A stretch of DNA of 64,000 bases, taken from Enterococcus innesii (lineage in GTDB: Bacteria; Bacillota; Bacilli; Lactobacillales; Enterococcaceae). Both the position numbers and the translations under genes were made by a program. This document shows, in pieces, positions 47,244 through 55,757 of the stretch. Location of the stretch: contig JAHHEN010000003.1 in the NCBI GenBank assembly GCA_018982785.1, positions 531,001 through 595,000 on the forward strand, read 5' to 3'. How positions within the stretch are numbered: position 1 is the stretch's first letter; the number at the start of each line of letters is the position of its first letter. Below the pieces are notes generated by a model. It ran no database searches, was not told the DNA's origin, and worked only from the letters and a program-made list of their open reading frames with translations.

Positions 47244-48772
47244 TTACGAGCGAATCAGATGATCAAACGCACCTAACGCAGCAGTAGCACCTGAACCCAT
47301 TGAAGTGATGATCTGTTTGTATACACTATCGGTACAATCTCCCGCTGCAAAGACGCCTTCAATGTTGGTTGCGCCATGTTTGTCTACCACGATCTCATTA
47401 CGCTCGTTTAAAACGATGCGGTCTTTTAACCATTCAGTATTCGGCATTAAGCCAATCAAAATGAAGACACCCTCCACAGCTAATGTGAATTCGCCATTCG
47501 TTTCGCGATCAACGTAGGTCAATTGTTCGACATGATCGGATCCAGCAATTTCCTTCGTTGCGGCATTCGTAATAACAGTCACATTTTCTAACGTGTTCAA
47601 ACGGTTTTGTAGCACAAGGTCCGCTTTTAGTTCTGGTAAAAATTCAAGAACGTAGACATGTTTTGCCATGCCAGCTAAATCGATCGCTGCTTCGATCCCA
47701 GAGTTTCCGCCGCCAATGACAGCAACCTCTTTCCCAGCAAATAACGGGCCGTCACAATGTGGACAATAGGCAACACCTTTATTTTTGAATTCTTTTTCTC
47801 CCGGAACATTGATGTTGCGCCAGCGAGCACCGGTTGCTAAAATAGCCGTTTTGGTTTTTAATACTGCGCCATTTTCTAATTCAACTTCGATGACATCATT
47901 GCGACGAATATCCTTGGCACGCTGCCCTTTCATGACATCGACTTTGTATTCGTTGATGTGCTCTTCTACCTGACGCATTAATTTTGGTCCTTCGGTATAA
48001 GGAGTACCGATCATGTTTTCGATACCAAGGGTTTCCATCACTTGGCCACCCATTGTTTCCACGACCATCCCGGTATTGATACCTTTACGCGCCGCATAAA
48101 TCGCTGCACTTCCACCTGCAGGTCCGCCACCGACGACCAAAACATCGAAAAGCTCTTTTTCAGCAAAGTCATCTTTACTCGTTGGACCAGCTGCTTTTTC
48201 CAATAATTGTTCGATCGTTTGACGGCCGCTTGCAAATTCTTCACCGTCTAGAAAGACTGTTGGCACAGCCATAATTTTTTCTTGTCAATTTCTTCTTTGA
48301 ACATCCCACCTTCGATCATGGTGTGACTGATGGAAGGATTTAGCACTGCCATAATGTTTAACGCTTGAACAACATCCGGACAGTTATGGCAGGTCAAACT
48401 GACATAGGTTTCAAAATGTAATGGCTTATCGATCGCTTTGATGCGCTTTTGTAGTGCTTCATCAATTTTCGGCGGACGACCGCTTACTTGAAGCAACGCT
48501 AAAATAAATGAAGTGAACTCATGTCCTAACGGTAAACCAGCAAAAGCGATGCCGCTTTCTTCACCGGGACGATTGATCGAAAAGCTTGGTGTTCGTTTAC
48601 TTGCTACAGCTTGAATCGTGATTTTTGGCGACATTTCTGCGATTTCTTCTAAGAATTCACGTACTTTTGTGGAAGAATCATCCTCACCTAAACTTGCTGC
48701 AAAAACAACCTCTGATTCCAGCATCGCTAAATACTGGGTCAGTTGGTCTTTGATTGCCTTATCTAATGCCAT
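47244..48772 (-). CDS. ahpF: Alkyl hydroperoxide reductase subunit F, frame broken once
   Basis: NADH-dependent flavoprotein that re-reduces AhpC. The N-terminal tandem thioredoxin-like domain (MALDKAIKDQLTQYLAMLES) holds the redox pair TCHNCPDVV. A lost A near 48268 shifts EEIDKKK into IMAVPTVFLDGEEF. The C-terminal thioredoxin-reductase part has VVGGGPAGGSAAIYAARKG, the second disulphide YCPHCDGPLF and VFAAGDCTDSVYKQI. Reconstructed length is about 509 residues. It follows ahpC by nine bases. Confidence 0.93.
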
Positions 48773-48781
48773 GAGAGCCTC

Positions 48782-49345
48782 CTAAATCTTGCCTACAAGG
48801 TCTAAGCTTGGCGTTAATGTTTCTTCGCCTTCTTTCCATTTTGCAGGACATACTTCACCTGGATGAGTACGAACATATTGTGCTGCACGGATTTTATCAA
48901 TCAAGCCACTAGCATCACGACCGATACCATCCGCATTGATTTCAACCGTTTGTACCACACCATCTGGATCGATGATAAATGTACCACGTTGAGACAAACC
49001 TGATGCTTCGTCTAAGACATCAAAGATTTCTGAGATCACATGAGAAGGATCTGCAATCATGATATATTCGATTTTATTGATGGCATCAGAATGATCATGC
49101 CACGCTTTATGTGTGTAGTGGGTATCCGTTGATACAGAATAAACTTCTGCGCCTAATTCTTTTAATGATGCATATTGGTCTTGCAAATCTTCAAGTTCTG
49201 TCGGACAAACAAATGAGAAATCTGCAGGATAAAAACAAACAACGTTCCATTTTCCTTTAAAATCTTCTGATGAAACATCGATAAATTTTCCATTGTGGTA
49301 AGCTTTCGCTTCGAATGAACCAATCTCTTTTCCAATTAATGACAT
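48782..49345 (-). CDS. ahpC: Peroxiredoxin AhpC
   Basis: Typical 2-Cys peroxiredoxin, 187 residues, reducing H2O2 and organic hydroperoxides. The peroxidatic Cys is in [19 protein letters not shown] and the resolving Cys in [25 protein letters not shown] precedes the ATG. It heads ahpCF. A PerR-like box lies 15 bases upstream, so peroxide induction is likely. Confidence 0.95.
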   Translation of the reverse strand: MSLIGKEIGSFEAKAYHNGKFIDVSSEDFKGKWNVVCFYPADFSFVCPTELEDLQDQYASLKELGAEVYSVSTDTHYTHKAWHDHSDAINKIEYIMIADPSHVISEIFDVLDEASGLSQRGTFIIDPDGVVQTVEINADGIGRDASGLIDKIRAAQYVRTHPGEVCPAKWKEGEETLTPSLDLVGKI

Positions 49346-49359
49346 ATCATTTCCTCCAA

Positions 49360-49391
49360 TTAGAATAATTATTTGAGAATAATCTCTATTA
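49360..49391 (-). promoter_or_regulatory. PerR/Fur-type boxes before ahpC
   Basis: TTAGAATAATTATTT (49360-49374) is close to the PerR consensus TTATAATNATTATAA. The neighbouring TGAGAATAATCTCTA matches most of the 7-1-7 Fur form TGAGAATNATTCTCA. The two overlap. The rest of the 49392-49585 gap holds AT-rich promoter sequence and no gene. Confidence 0.55.
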
Positions 49392-49585
49392 ATTATTAGT
49401 ATATCTAACTATAAAAAGCAATAGTATATTCAGAAATAGTCAAAAAAAATGTTATCCTCCTCAGAAATGAGCATATTTATTTTCTATTCAAAGCAAATGG
49501 AGTATAGTAATAAGTTTGGTTAATCATATCTAAGCAAAGTTCCTACCTGTTAGATTCTCAATTACATCTCCTATTCTCAATTAAA

Positions 49586-49655
49586 CAAAAAAAGATTGCC
49601 TCTTCCTATGATTCCTCACAAAGTAAAGTAAGTCATAGAAAAAGACAATTTTTTT
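49586..49655 (-). terminator. Terminator of the DUF4649 gene
   Basis: Minus strand ATTGTCTTTTTCTATGA and TCATAGGAAGAGGCAAT arms with a long loop, followed by seven T. The arms start at the stop codon. Confidence 0.75.
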
Positions 49656-49857
49656 ATTTAGTATTGAAATAATTGAACAATCCACCGATCGTTCGCTCCC
49701 TCAACGTGATCCGCTTGCCGTCTAGAAAAACTTCTTCGACTGGGTAATGGTCTTGAAAAGGTGGGACTTCCAAGTATTGGCTCGCAAGAAAGCGCTCCGG
49801 GGATTCAACTGTTGTTACTTCTTTGCTGCCATTTTTCAGATAATGAATTTCTAACAT
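49654..49857 (-). CDS. DUF4649-type small protein
   Basis: 67 residues starting MLEIHYLKNGSKEVTTVESP, ending RERTIGGLFNYFNTK. It resembles the DUF4649 proteins of streptococci and enterococci. ATG 49857 is preferred over ATG 49863 because GAGG is eight bases from the former and two from the latter. Function unknown. A promoter TTTACT-N17-TATAAT lies at 49956-49984. Confidence 0.7.
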   Translation of the reverse strand: MLEIHYLKNGSKEVTTVESPERFLASQYLEVPPFQDHYPVEEVFLDGKRITLRERTIGGLFNYFNTK

Positions 49858-49955
49858 ATCCATTGCCTCTTTTCTTGTATTCTGAACTTTTAAAAAAGCA
49901 ATGAGAACATCTCACTTCTCGCCGTTCTTTTTTACTTAATTCAGTTACAAGGCGT

Positions 49956-49984
49956 ATTATAGTCTTCCTTTTTTTAAAAGTAAA
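49956..49984 (-). promoter_or_regulatory. Promoter of the DUF4649 gene
   Basis: Minus strand TTTACT (49979-49984), 17 bases, TATAAT (49956-49961), in the gap after the membrane protein gene. Confidence 0.55.
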
Positions 49985-50010
49985 GAAAGCACTCTCGGTT
50001 GAAACGTCTC

Positions 50011-50967
50011 TTATTTTTTGGCTTTTGTCTGACCAATAAAGTAGTCCTCTAAGACCCCACCGATAACAAAAATGACCCAAGAGTAAGCCCATGCATGAAA
50101 CATGAAGGACCAAAGCATGTAAACGACCAAAATCACTGGCCAATAGACTGTTCGAAAAAAGGTAACTCTACCAGCGGATTCGCCATATTTATGACGTGTT
50201 GCTCGATCACCAGGATGATCTTCGTCGCGAATAAAATACGTTTCCGAAGCCAATTTCGCAAACCCTGCCCGAATAATACTTACATAAATAATAAAGAACA
50301 CACCTACTGCAACCGTCAAGAAAAATAGCGCTATACCGAATTCGACAGAGTAATAAATCAGCTCACTTAACAGTACAGGCGCAATCGAAAAAATGCAGGC
50401 GCCAATTCCTAAAACGAGACCAATTCGAAAACTTTTTTCATAATTTGCGAGTTGCTGAGCGGCTTCTCGTTTAGCATCCCTTTTGATCGGACGATCATCC
50501 AACTGTTTACGAGCACCGGAAAAGTGCAAACTGCTAGAGATGATAAAACCAACCCCGATGGCGATAAAAAGGATCATCACCATTACACCAAATAATTCCG
50601 CATAGAAACTAACAAAAAGCATCAAAGCTGCAAAAGCTGCGATACAAAAGCCGATTCCCAAAGACAACGAGAAAGCAAAGTGGCGCACAGTTCCCCAATA
50701 ATCAAATGCATCATCTTCTGTGATAGCATCGGACCAATCATCAATTGGTTCTTCTTTAGAAACATTTAATTCTTGCAGCAATTCATCCACCGAACCAAAC
50801 TCACTGATCACCGCACCGATGGCTTCGTGTTCACTTTTCCCTTGATGGATTAATTCCAAGTAGTGGTCTTCCATAATGGCTAAGAGGTCTTCTTTTGCCC
50901 TCTTCGTTTCCGGTGTGATGGGTACTGATAAAAATAAGCTGTCTAAATAGTCATGAATGGTTTTCAT
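50011..50967 (-). CDS. Permease-prefix-domain membrane protein
   Basis: 318 residues. The first 75 form the soluble 'permease prefix' helices (YLDSLFLSVPITPETKRAKE, HQGKSEHEAIGAVISEFGSV). Six or seven membrane segments follow in pairs. The stop of the PadR gene overlaps its start by four bases. This pairing of a PadR regulator with a DUF1700/permease-prefix protein is common in Firmicutes, often in envelope stress modules. No substrate can be inferred. Confidence 0.8.
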   Translation of the reverse strand: MKTIHDYLDSLFLSVPITPETKRAKEDLLAIMEDHYLELIHQGKSEHEAIGAVISEFGSVDELLQELNVSKEEPIDDWSDAITEDDAFDYWGTVRHFAFSLSLGIGFCIAAFAALMLFVSFYAELFGVMVMILFIAIGVGFIISSSLHFSGARKQLDDRPIKRDAKREAAQQLANYEKSFRIGLVLGIGACIFSIAPVLLSELIYYSVEFGIALFFLTVAVGVFFIIYVSIIRAGFAKLASETYFIRDEDHPGDRATRHKYGESAGRVTFFRTVYWPVILVVYMLWSFMFHAWAYSWVIFVIGGVLEDYFIGQTKAKK

Positions 50968-51296
50968 TTTTCTCCTCCTTGTAAGAACTGGTCAACGACG
51001 ATCTTTGTCTGTTGCCACTCCAATCGTTTCTGTGTAAGGCTCGCTTTTCCGTCTGCAGTTATCTGGTAATACGTCCGCTTTTTGCCATGCGTCACTTCTC
51101 CAGGATAGGAACGAATCAATCCTTGTTTTTCTAGCCGAGTAAAAGCGGAATACAACGTCGTTTCTTTGATCACATATACGGCATCCGTTCCTTCGCGAAT
51201 ACGCTTGGATATTTCATATCCATAAGAATCTTCTTTTGAAAGAATGGATAAAATGATTGCGTCGTTATAGCCGCGAATTCCGTCACTCGAGATCAC
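50964..51296 (-). CDS. PadR family regulator
   Basis: 110-residue winged-helix regulator: AIILSILSKEDSYGYEISKR, ETTLYSAFTRLEKQGLIRSY and GKKRTYYQITADGKASL are the PadR core. Length fits the short PadR-s2 class. It precedes the membrane protein with a four-base overlap and probably represses the pair through the 14-7-14 dyad over its promoter. Confidence 0.88.
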   Translation of the reverse strand: MISSDGIRGYNDAIILSILSKEDSYGYEISKRIREGTDAVYVIKETTLYSAFTRLEKQGLIRSYPGEVTHGKKRTYYQITADGKASLTQKRLEWQQTKIVVDQFLQGGEK

Positions 51297-51321
51297 GCAA
51301 TCGCCTCCTAAATTACTTCAT

Positions 51322-51361
51322 CTGTCGTACTAATTATAAAACAATTACTACGACAGGTAAA
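51322..51361 (-). promoter_or_regulatory. Promoter with overlapping PadR operator
   Basis: CTGTCGTACTAATT (51322-51335), seven bases, AATTACTACGACAG (51343-51356): 14-base arms with one mismatch. On the minus strand TTTACC (51356-51361), 17 bases, TATAAT (51333-51338) forms the promoter. The dyad covers the -10 and the whole spacer and touches the -35, as expected for autorepression. Confidence 0.7.
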
Positions 51362-51407
51362 GTAAAGCTGGTAAAGTTCTCAAAAATCAGTCGTAGGTCC
51401 TAGAAAA

Positions 51408-51448
51408 TGAAAAAAAGACACGCATTCTCAGTAAACTGATACGCGTGC
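51408..51448 (-). terminator. Terminator of the siderophore importer operon
   Basis: Minus strand CACGCGTATCAG-TTTA-CTGAGAATGCGTG followed by seven T. Confidence 0.8.
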
Positions 51449-51479
51449 CCCTTGTTACTTGATTCTTGTTCTCACATAC

Positions 51480-52451
51480 TTATTCAACGGCTGGTTTGAC
51501 ATCATCCATCATTAATTGGATCGACTCCAATCCGGAACCAGCTAAATACCAAACTGCAGCATCCAATTCAATCACTTGATCGTTTTGCCCAGCATTTGTT
51601 TCTTGTACGATTTCGTTTGCAACAAATTCACTTTCGCTTTCATTACCACCGATCGCTTTTGTCCGATCAATCACGAAGATGACGTCAGGATTTTTTTCAA
51701 GCAAGTACTCATAAGAAATACTTTGTCCATGAGTTGACGCCTCTAGCTCTTCATCAACTGCCGGAAAACCAAACGTATCATATAGGATACTGTAACGAGA
51801 TCCTGGACCGAAAGCGGAAAGATTGCCTTCATTCACCATAACTACCAAAGCTTTTTCGTCAGCGCTTTGTGCTTGCTCTTTCAAGGTGTTGATCTGTGTT
51901 TGCAACGAATTCAGCTGTTCTTTCGCTTCTTCTTCCACACCGAAGATTTGTCCGATAGCCGTAATATTAGCTTCGATCGATCCCCACGTATTACTATTGT
52001 CGACGCTTAAGAAAACGGTTGGCGCAATGGCAGATAATTCTTCTTGAAAATCACGTTGCCGACCTGAAATAATGATTAGATCCGGCTGTAATTGATTGAT
52101 TTTCTCTAGATCCGGTTCTTTGATTCCCCCTGCTGATTCAACATCTGCATACGCTGATAAATAATCTGGCAGATTGCTGGTTGCTGCAGCAACGACTCGG
52201 TCTCCAAGACCAAGGGCATCCATTGTGTCTAATGCACTGTTGTCAAAGACAACAACTTTTTCCGGCGCATAAGGAACAGTGACAGTCCCATTGCTGTCCG
52301 TAATCTCGACTTCTGTCGGCGTTTGTGCACTTTCTTCTACTTGGGTTTGGGCTGTCCCCGTTGAATCTGTTGTCCCTGTATTATTTGATCCGCAAGCGGT
52401 CAACCCCGCTAGTACGAAAATACTCATAAAACTTACTACTATTTTTTTCAT
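51480..52451 (-). CDS. Iron-siderophore ABC transporter binding lipoprotein
   Basis: 323-residue extracellular receptor of the FecB/YclQ type. The signal peptide KKIVVSFMSIFVLAGLTACG has lipobox LTAC. A Thr/Gln linker leads to VEITDSNGTVTVPYAPEKVV, VVAAATSNLPDYL and KINQLQPDLIIISGRQRDF, the cluster A periplasmic-binding-protein fold. Operon order (two permeases, ATPase, receptor) matches yclNOPQ, the petrobactin importer of B. subtilis. The true siderophore is not known here. Confidence 0.9.
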   Translation of the reverse strand: MKKIVVSFMSIFVLAGLTACGSNNTGTTDSTGTAQTQVEESAQTPTEVEITDSNGTVTVPYAPEKVVVFDNSALDTMDALGLGDRVVAAATSNLPDYLSAYADVESAGGIKEPDLEKINQLQPDLIIISGRQRDFQEELSAIAPTVFLSVDNSNTWGSIEANITAIGQIFGVEEEAKEQLNSLQTQINTLKEQAQSADEKALVVMVNEGNLSAFGPGSRYSILYDTFGFPAVDEELEASTHGQSISYEYLLEKNPDVIFVIDRTKAIGGNESESEFVANEIVQETNAGQNDQVIELDAAVWYLAGSGLESIQLMMDDVKPAVE

Positions 52452-52475
52452 TTTTTCCTCCTTAGAAACAAAATT

Positions 52476-53234
52476 TTATTGGAAGGTGTAGCAAAATTGC
52501 CGCCCATCCACTTGTACCAGTTTGATTGGAATCTCATATAGTGCTTCTAATACCTCTTCTCGAATCACTGCCTCTGTGCCAGCTGCTTTAAAAATCTGAC
52601 CATCTTTCATAGCGACGATGTGATCGGCATATCGTGCTGCAAAATTAATGTCGTGCAAAACGATCACAACGGTTTTCTGATACTCTTCCACCAATGTAGT
52701 CAATAATTTCATCAGCTGGTTGGCATGTTTCAAATCTAGATTGTTTAACGGTTCGTCCAATAATAAATAATCGGTATCTTGGGCTAAGATCATCGCCAAG
52801 TAAACTCTTTGCAGTTGCCCACCTGAAAGTTCATGGATCGATTGACCAGCATATTCGGTGAGAGATAACTTAGACAAAGAATCATCAATGATCACATCAT
52901 CTGCTGCCGATTGTCGTCCCCGGTTATATGGATAACGACCAAATGCCACTAGTTCTCTTACGGTCAGATTGACAGCATAGCGATTGCTTTGCTGCAAAAA
53001 AGCCATTTTTTTTGCTAGCTCTTTGGATTTCCATTGACGAATCTCCGTTCCATCCAGATAAATATCACCGGTGCGCTGATCCAACATCCGACTGACTAAA
53101 GAAAGCAAGGTACTTTTTCCGGCACCATTGGGCCCAATGAAAGCAATCATTTTCTGCTCCGGCAACGCTAAGGAACATTTCGTCAAAACTTGTGTTTTTG
53201 CATAATTCTTGGATACATTTTTGGTTTCGATCAT
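52476..53234 (-). CDS. Iron-siderophore ABC transporter ATPase
   Basis: 252 residues from MIETKNVSKNYAKTQVLTKC at 53234 with GGAAAGGA upstream. The longer frame lacks a binding site. Walker A GPNGAGKSTLLSLV, signature ELSGGQLQRVYLAMILAQ, Walker B DYLLLDEPLNNLDL and H-loop VIVLHDINFAARYAD are complete. FepC/YclP subfamily. It overlaps the upstream permease by four bases. Confidence 0.9.
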   Translation of the reverse strand: MIETKNVSKNYAKTQVLTKCSLALPEQKMIAFIGPNGAGKSTLLSLVSRMLDQRTGDIYLDGTEIRQWKSKELAKKMAFLQQSNRYAVNLTVRELVAFGRYPYNRGRQSAADDVIIDDSLSKLSLTEYAGQSIHELSGGQLQRVYLAMILAQDTDYLLLDEPLNNLDLKHANQLMKLLTTLVEEYQKTVVIVLHDINFAARYADHIVAMKDGQIFKAAGTEAVIREEVLEALYEIPIKLVQVDGRQFCYTFQ

Positions 53235-54175
53235 GATTTTTTCCTTTCCAGCAGCAATTTGCTTATAAAAAAGATACCACCTAATAATTGGATCACGGTG
53301 CCGATGGTCGTTTGCCATTGAAAGACCTGTTCCACTAGGAATTGACCTCCTACCAACAGGAGAAAGCCAATCAAACTACCACCGGCAAAGAGCCAACCGT
53401 GACGATAAGTTGGGAAAAGCTGATAGGTGATCGTTGCCACCACAAATCCTAGAAAAACTGCTGGACCAACTAAAGCAGTGGCAGTGCCTGTCAGTAAAGC
53501 AATCAAAAATAAAACACCTCTATGAAGCCATTGAACAGAAACGCCTAAACTTTTGGCCTGTCCGCTTCCTAAATGGAGCAAATTTAATTCTGGAATCAGC
53601 AGAACCAGACAGATACTCCCTACCAAAATGATCGCGGCAGCAATCAAAAGATGTTGGGTGTTTATATTGCCAAAACTGGCGAATAAGCGGCCTTGCAGCA
53701 AATCATATTCATTTGGATCCATCAATACTTGTAAAAAGGTGCTGAGACTACCGAACATCGTGCCACAGACCATACCTGCCATCAATAACAAAAATAGTCC
53801 GGCGACTGCTTTTTGATAGAAAAAGCCAATCAAGAAACTTCCTAGAACGGCAGTTAAACCGACAGAGAACAAAAACATCGCTGCTGTTTCTTGGCTTAAC
53901 ATCTGAATCCCACCGATAAAAAAGAAACAAAGGGTTTGAACAAGGACATACAATTGATCTAAGCCTAAAATCCCAGGGGTTAGATAGCGATTGCTCGTCA
54001 GTGTCTGTAGCGTGATTGTACTAAAGGAGATTGCAATGGCAACTAAAGCAAAAGCCATGATACGACGCCCTCGTAATGCAAAGGCAAAGGACCAGTTACC
54101 ATAGGTGTTATAGGTTAGATAGGCCATACATGCACAAAGGATTAGAAACAACAAGAGAAAGAGTTTTTTCTTCAT
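53231..54175 (-). CDS. Iron-siderophore ABC transporter permease (YclO type)
   Basis: 314-residue FecCD-type permease with about nine membrane segments, start MKKKLFLLLFLILCACMAYL at 54175 after GGGAGG. Landmarks are LTSNRYLTPGILGLDQLYVL, LNLLHLGSGQAKSLGVSVQW and GPAVFLGFVVATITYQLFPT. It overlaps both neighbours by four bases. Confidence 0.88.
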   Translation of the reverse strand: MKKKLFLLLFLILCACMAYLTYNTYGNWSFAFALRGRRIMAFALVAIAISFSTITLQTLTSNRYLTPGILGLDQLYVLVQTLCFFFIGGIQMLSQETAAMFLFSVGLTAVLGSFLIGFFYQKAVAGLFLLLMAGMVCGTMFGSLSTFLQVLMDPNEYDLLQGRLFASFGNINTQHLLIAAAIILVGSICLVLLIPELNLLHLGSGQAKSLGVSVQWLHRGVLFLIALLTGTATALVGPAVFLGFVVATITYQLFPTYRHGWLFAGGSLIGFLLLVGGQFLVEQVFQWQTTIGTVIQLLGGIFFISKLLLERKKS

Positions 54176-55122
54176 CGAAATTTCCTCCCCAGAAGCAAAA
54201 TCAAGAAACAGCACCCACCCAGTACGCCGGCGACAACACTGACCGGCATTTCATACGGCGCGATGACGACTCTCGCCAATACATCACACAATAACAAGAA
54301 CGCGCTTCCGGCAAAGCTGATCAAGACCAGATTATTTTTCAAATGATCCCCGAAGACCATGCCGATCATATTTGGGATAACGATCCCTAAAAAAGGGATT
54401 TGTCCAACGGTCAGTAAAACGACACTGCTGGCAAACGCCACCAGAGCAAATACAGCAAAACGCAGGAACAAGTAATTGATCCCCAGACTCTTAGCCGCAC
54501 TTTCACCTAAACCGGCGATCGTGATCTCATAAGCTAAGAAATACAGCAAACCGAAAACCGGAATCGTCAAATACAAAAGTTCATACTGTCCAACCATAAT
54601 GGTGGCAAAATTTCCTTGTAGCCAAGAAGAAACGTTTTGAACCAATTGGAAACGATAGGCTAAGAAGCTACTAATAGCACCGATGATATTACCGAACATC
54701 ACCCCTGTTAAAGGCAGCATCATTGGATCTTTCTTTGGTAGAAATTGGCTTAAAAATAAAAAGAACAACACCCCTGCATAAGCAAACACAAATGCTGCAG
54801 TCGTACGAATCAAATTTGAGGCATTTGGCAGAAAGAGCATAACCAGCAAAATTCCTAAGCGAGCGCTATCCGTCAGCCCAATCGACTCAGAGGCCACAAA
54901 TTTATTTTGCATCATGTGCTGCATGATTTTTCCACAGATACTAATGATCCCACCTGCAATGATCAAACTGATCGTCCGTGGAAGTCTAACTTTTACCAAA
55001 ACAAGCCAATGATTCGGATCACCCTGCTGTAAACCTGTTAAAGACAATTCATGGGTACCTGCCAACAAAGAGCAACCCACTAGAAGAATAAAGATCAGCA
55101 GTAATCCGATTTTTTTCAACAT
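54172..55122 (-). CDS. Iron-siderophore ABC transporter permease (YclN type)
   Basis: 316-residue FecCD-type permease, start MLKKIGLLLIFILLVGCSLL at 55122 with GAGGGGCGGGG upstream. An in-frame start at 55182 is rejected because it would place the Fur box and promoter inside the gene. Landmarks are VKVRLPRTISLIIAGGIISI, VASESIGLTDSARLGIL and GQIPFLGIVIPNMIGMVFGD. First gene of the Fur-controlled operon. Confidence 0.88.
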   Translation of the reverse strand: MLKKIGLLLIFILLVGCSLLAGTHELSLTGLQQGDPNHWLVLVKVRLPRTISLIIAGGIISICGKIMQHMMQNKFVASESIGLTDSARLGILLVMLFLPNASNLIRTTAAFVFAYAGVLFFLFLSQFLPKKDPMMLPLTGVMFGNIIGAISSFLAYRFQLVQNVSSWLQGNFATIMVGQYELLYLTIPVFGLLYFLAYEITIAGLGESAAKSLGINYLFLRFAVFALVAFASSVVLLTVGQIPFLGIVIPNMIGMVFGDHLKNNLVLISFAGSAFLLLCDVLARVVIAPYEMPVSVVAGVLGGCCFLILLLGRKFR

Positions 55123-55139
55123 GCCCCGCCCCTCGTTAT

Positions 55140-55154
55140 TGAGAATGATTCTCA
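55140..55154. promoter_or_regulatory. Fur box of the siderophore importer
   Basis: TGAGAAT-G-ATTCTCA is a perfect 7-1-7 palindrome 17 bases before the first permease start. Iron-dependent repression by a Fur-family protein is expected. Confidence 0.85.
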
Positions 55155-55351
55155 CTCTCTTTAATAGGGTAACGTATTTCACTTAAAATCACAAGAAGTT
55201 TTTTAAAAAATCCCTTTCCCATCGCAATTTTTGGAAAATGAGTATGCGAGGAAAGGAAATTATGTGATGTTTTTCTCTTATAAACCTGCCGATAAGCGTA
55301 TTCTTATCTCAAGGATGTCTATTTTATCCTTTGGATTATAAAAATACTTAC

Positions 55352-55382
55352 GAATGATACATTCACTTTCTGAGTATCATTC
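55352..55382. other. Perfect inverted repeat in a 600-base gap
   Basis: GAATGATAC-N13-GTATCATTC. The 55155-55709 gap has no gene I can support. A plus-strand frame at 55354-55617 (87 codons) starts inside this repeat, has no ribosome binding site and resembles nothing known. It might be an eroded gene. Confidence 0.35.
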
Positions 55383-55709
55383 AATAACAGATCACTTAGA
55401 TTTGCACTTGTTTTCATCTATTGAAAACCATGTAAAATCACCACTTACCCAAGATGATGTATTTTATCAGTTAAAAGCAAATGACGTGTGTCCCCTCCAC
55501 CTAAACAATCATCGTCTATCAATAAAAATCTATAAGCAAAAGCAGTTCAGTCATCGAACAAGCTTTATCGTTTTCGTTTCGAGATTCTTCATCAAAAAAA
55601 ATCATGATAGTAGTTGACATCGACCTCCAACAGCAGCCCACCTGATTTTTAATTACCGAAACCAGTCACTGATGGAAAGCGATAGTCTTCCTTGATTATC
55701 GTTACGTGC

Positions 55710-55741
55710 AAAAAAAATAAACCTACGATGATCGTAGGTTT
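55710..55741 (-). terminator. Terminator of the Nox-like gene
   Basis: Minus strand AAACCTACGA-TC-ATCGTAGGTTTA followed by a run of T. Confidence 0.85.
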
Positions 55742-55757
55742 ACCAAGGTTACATACT

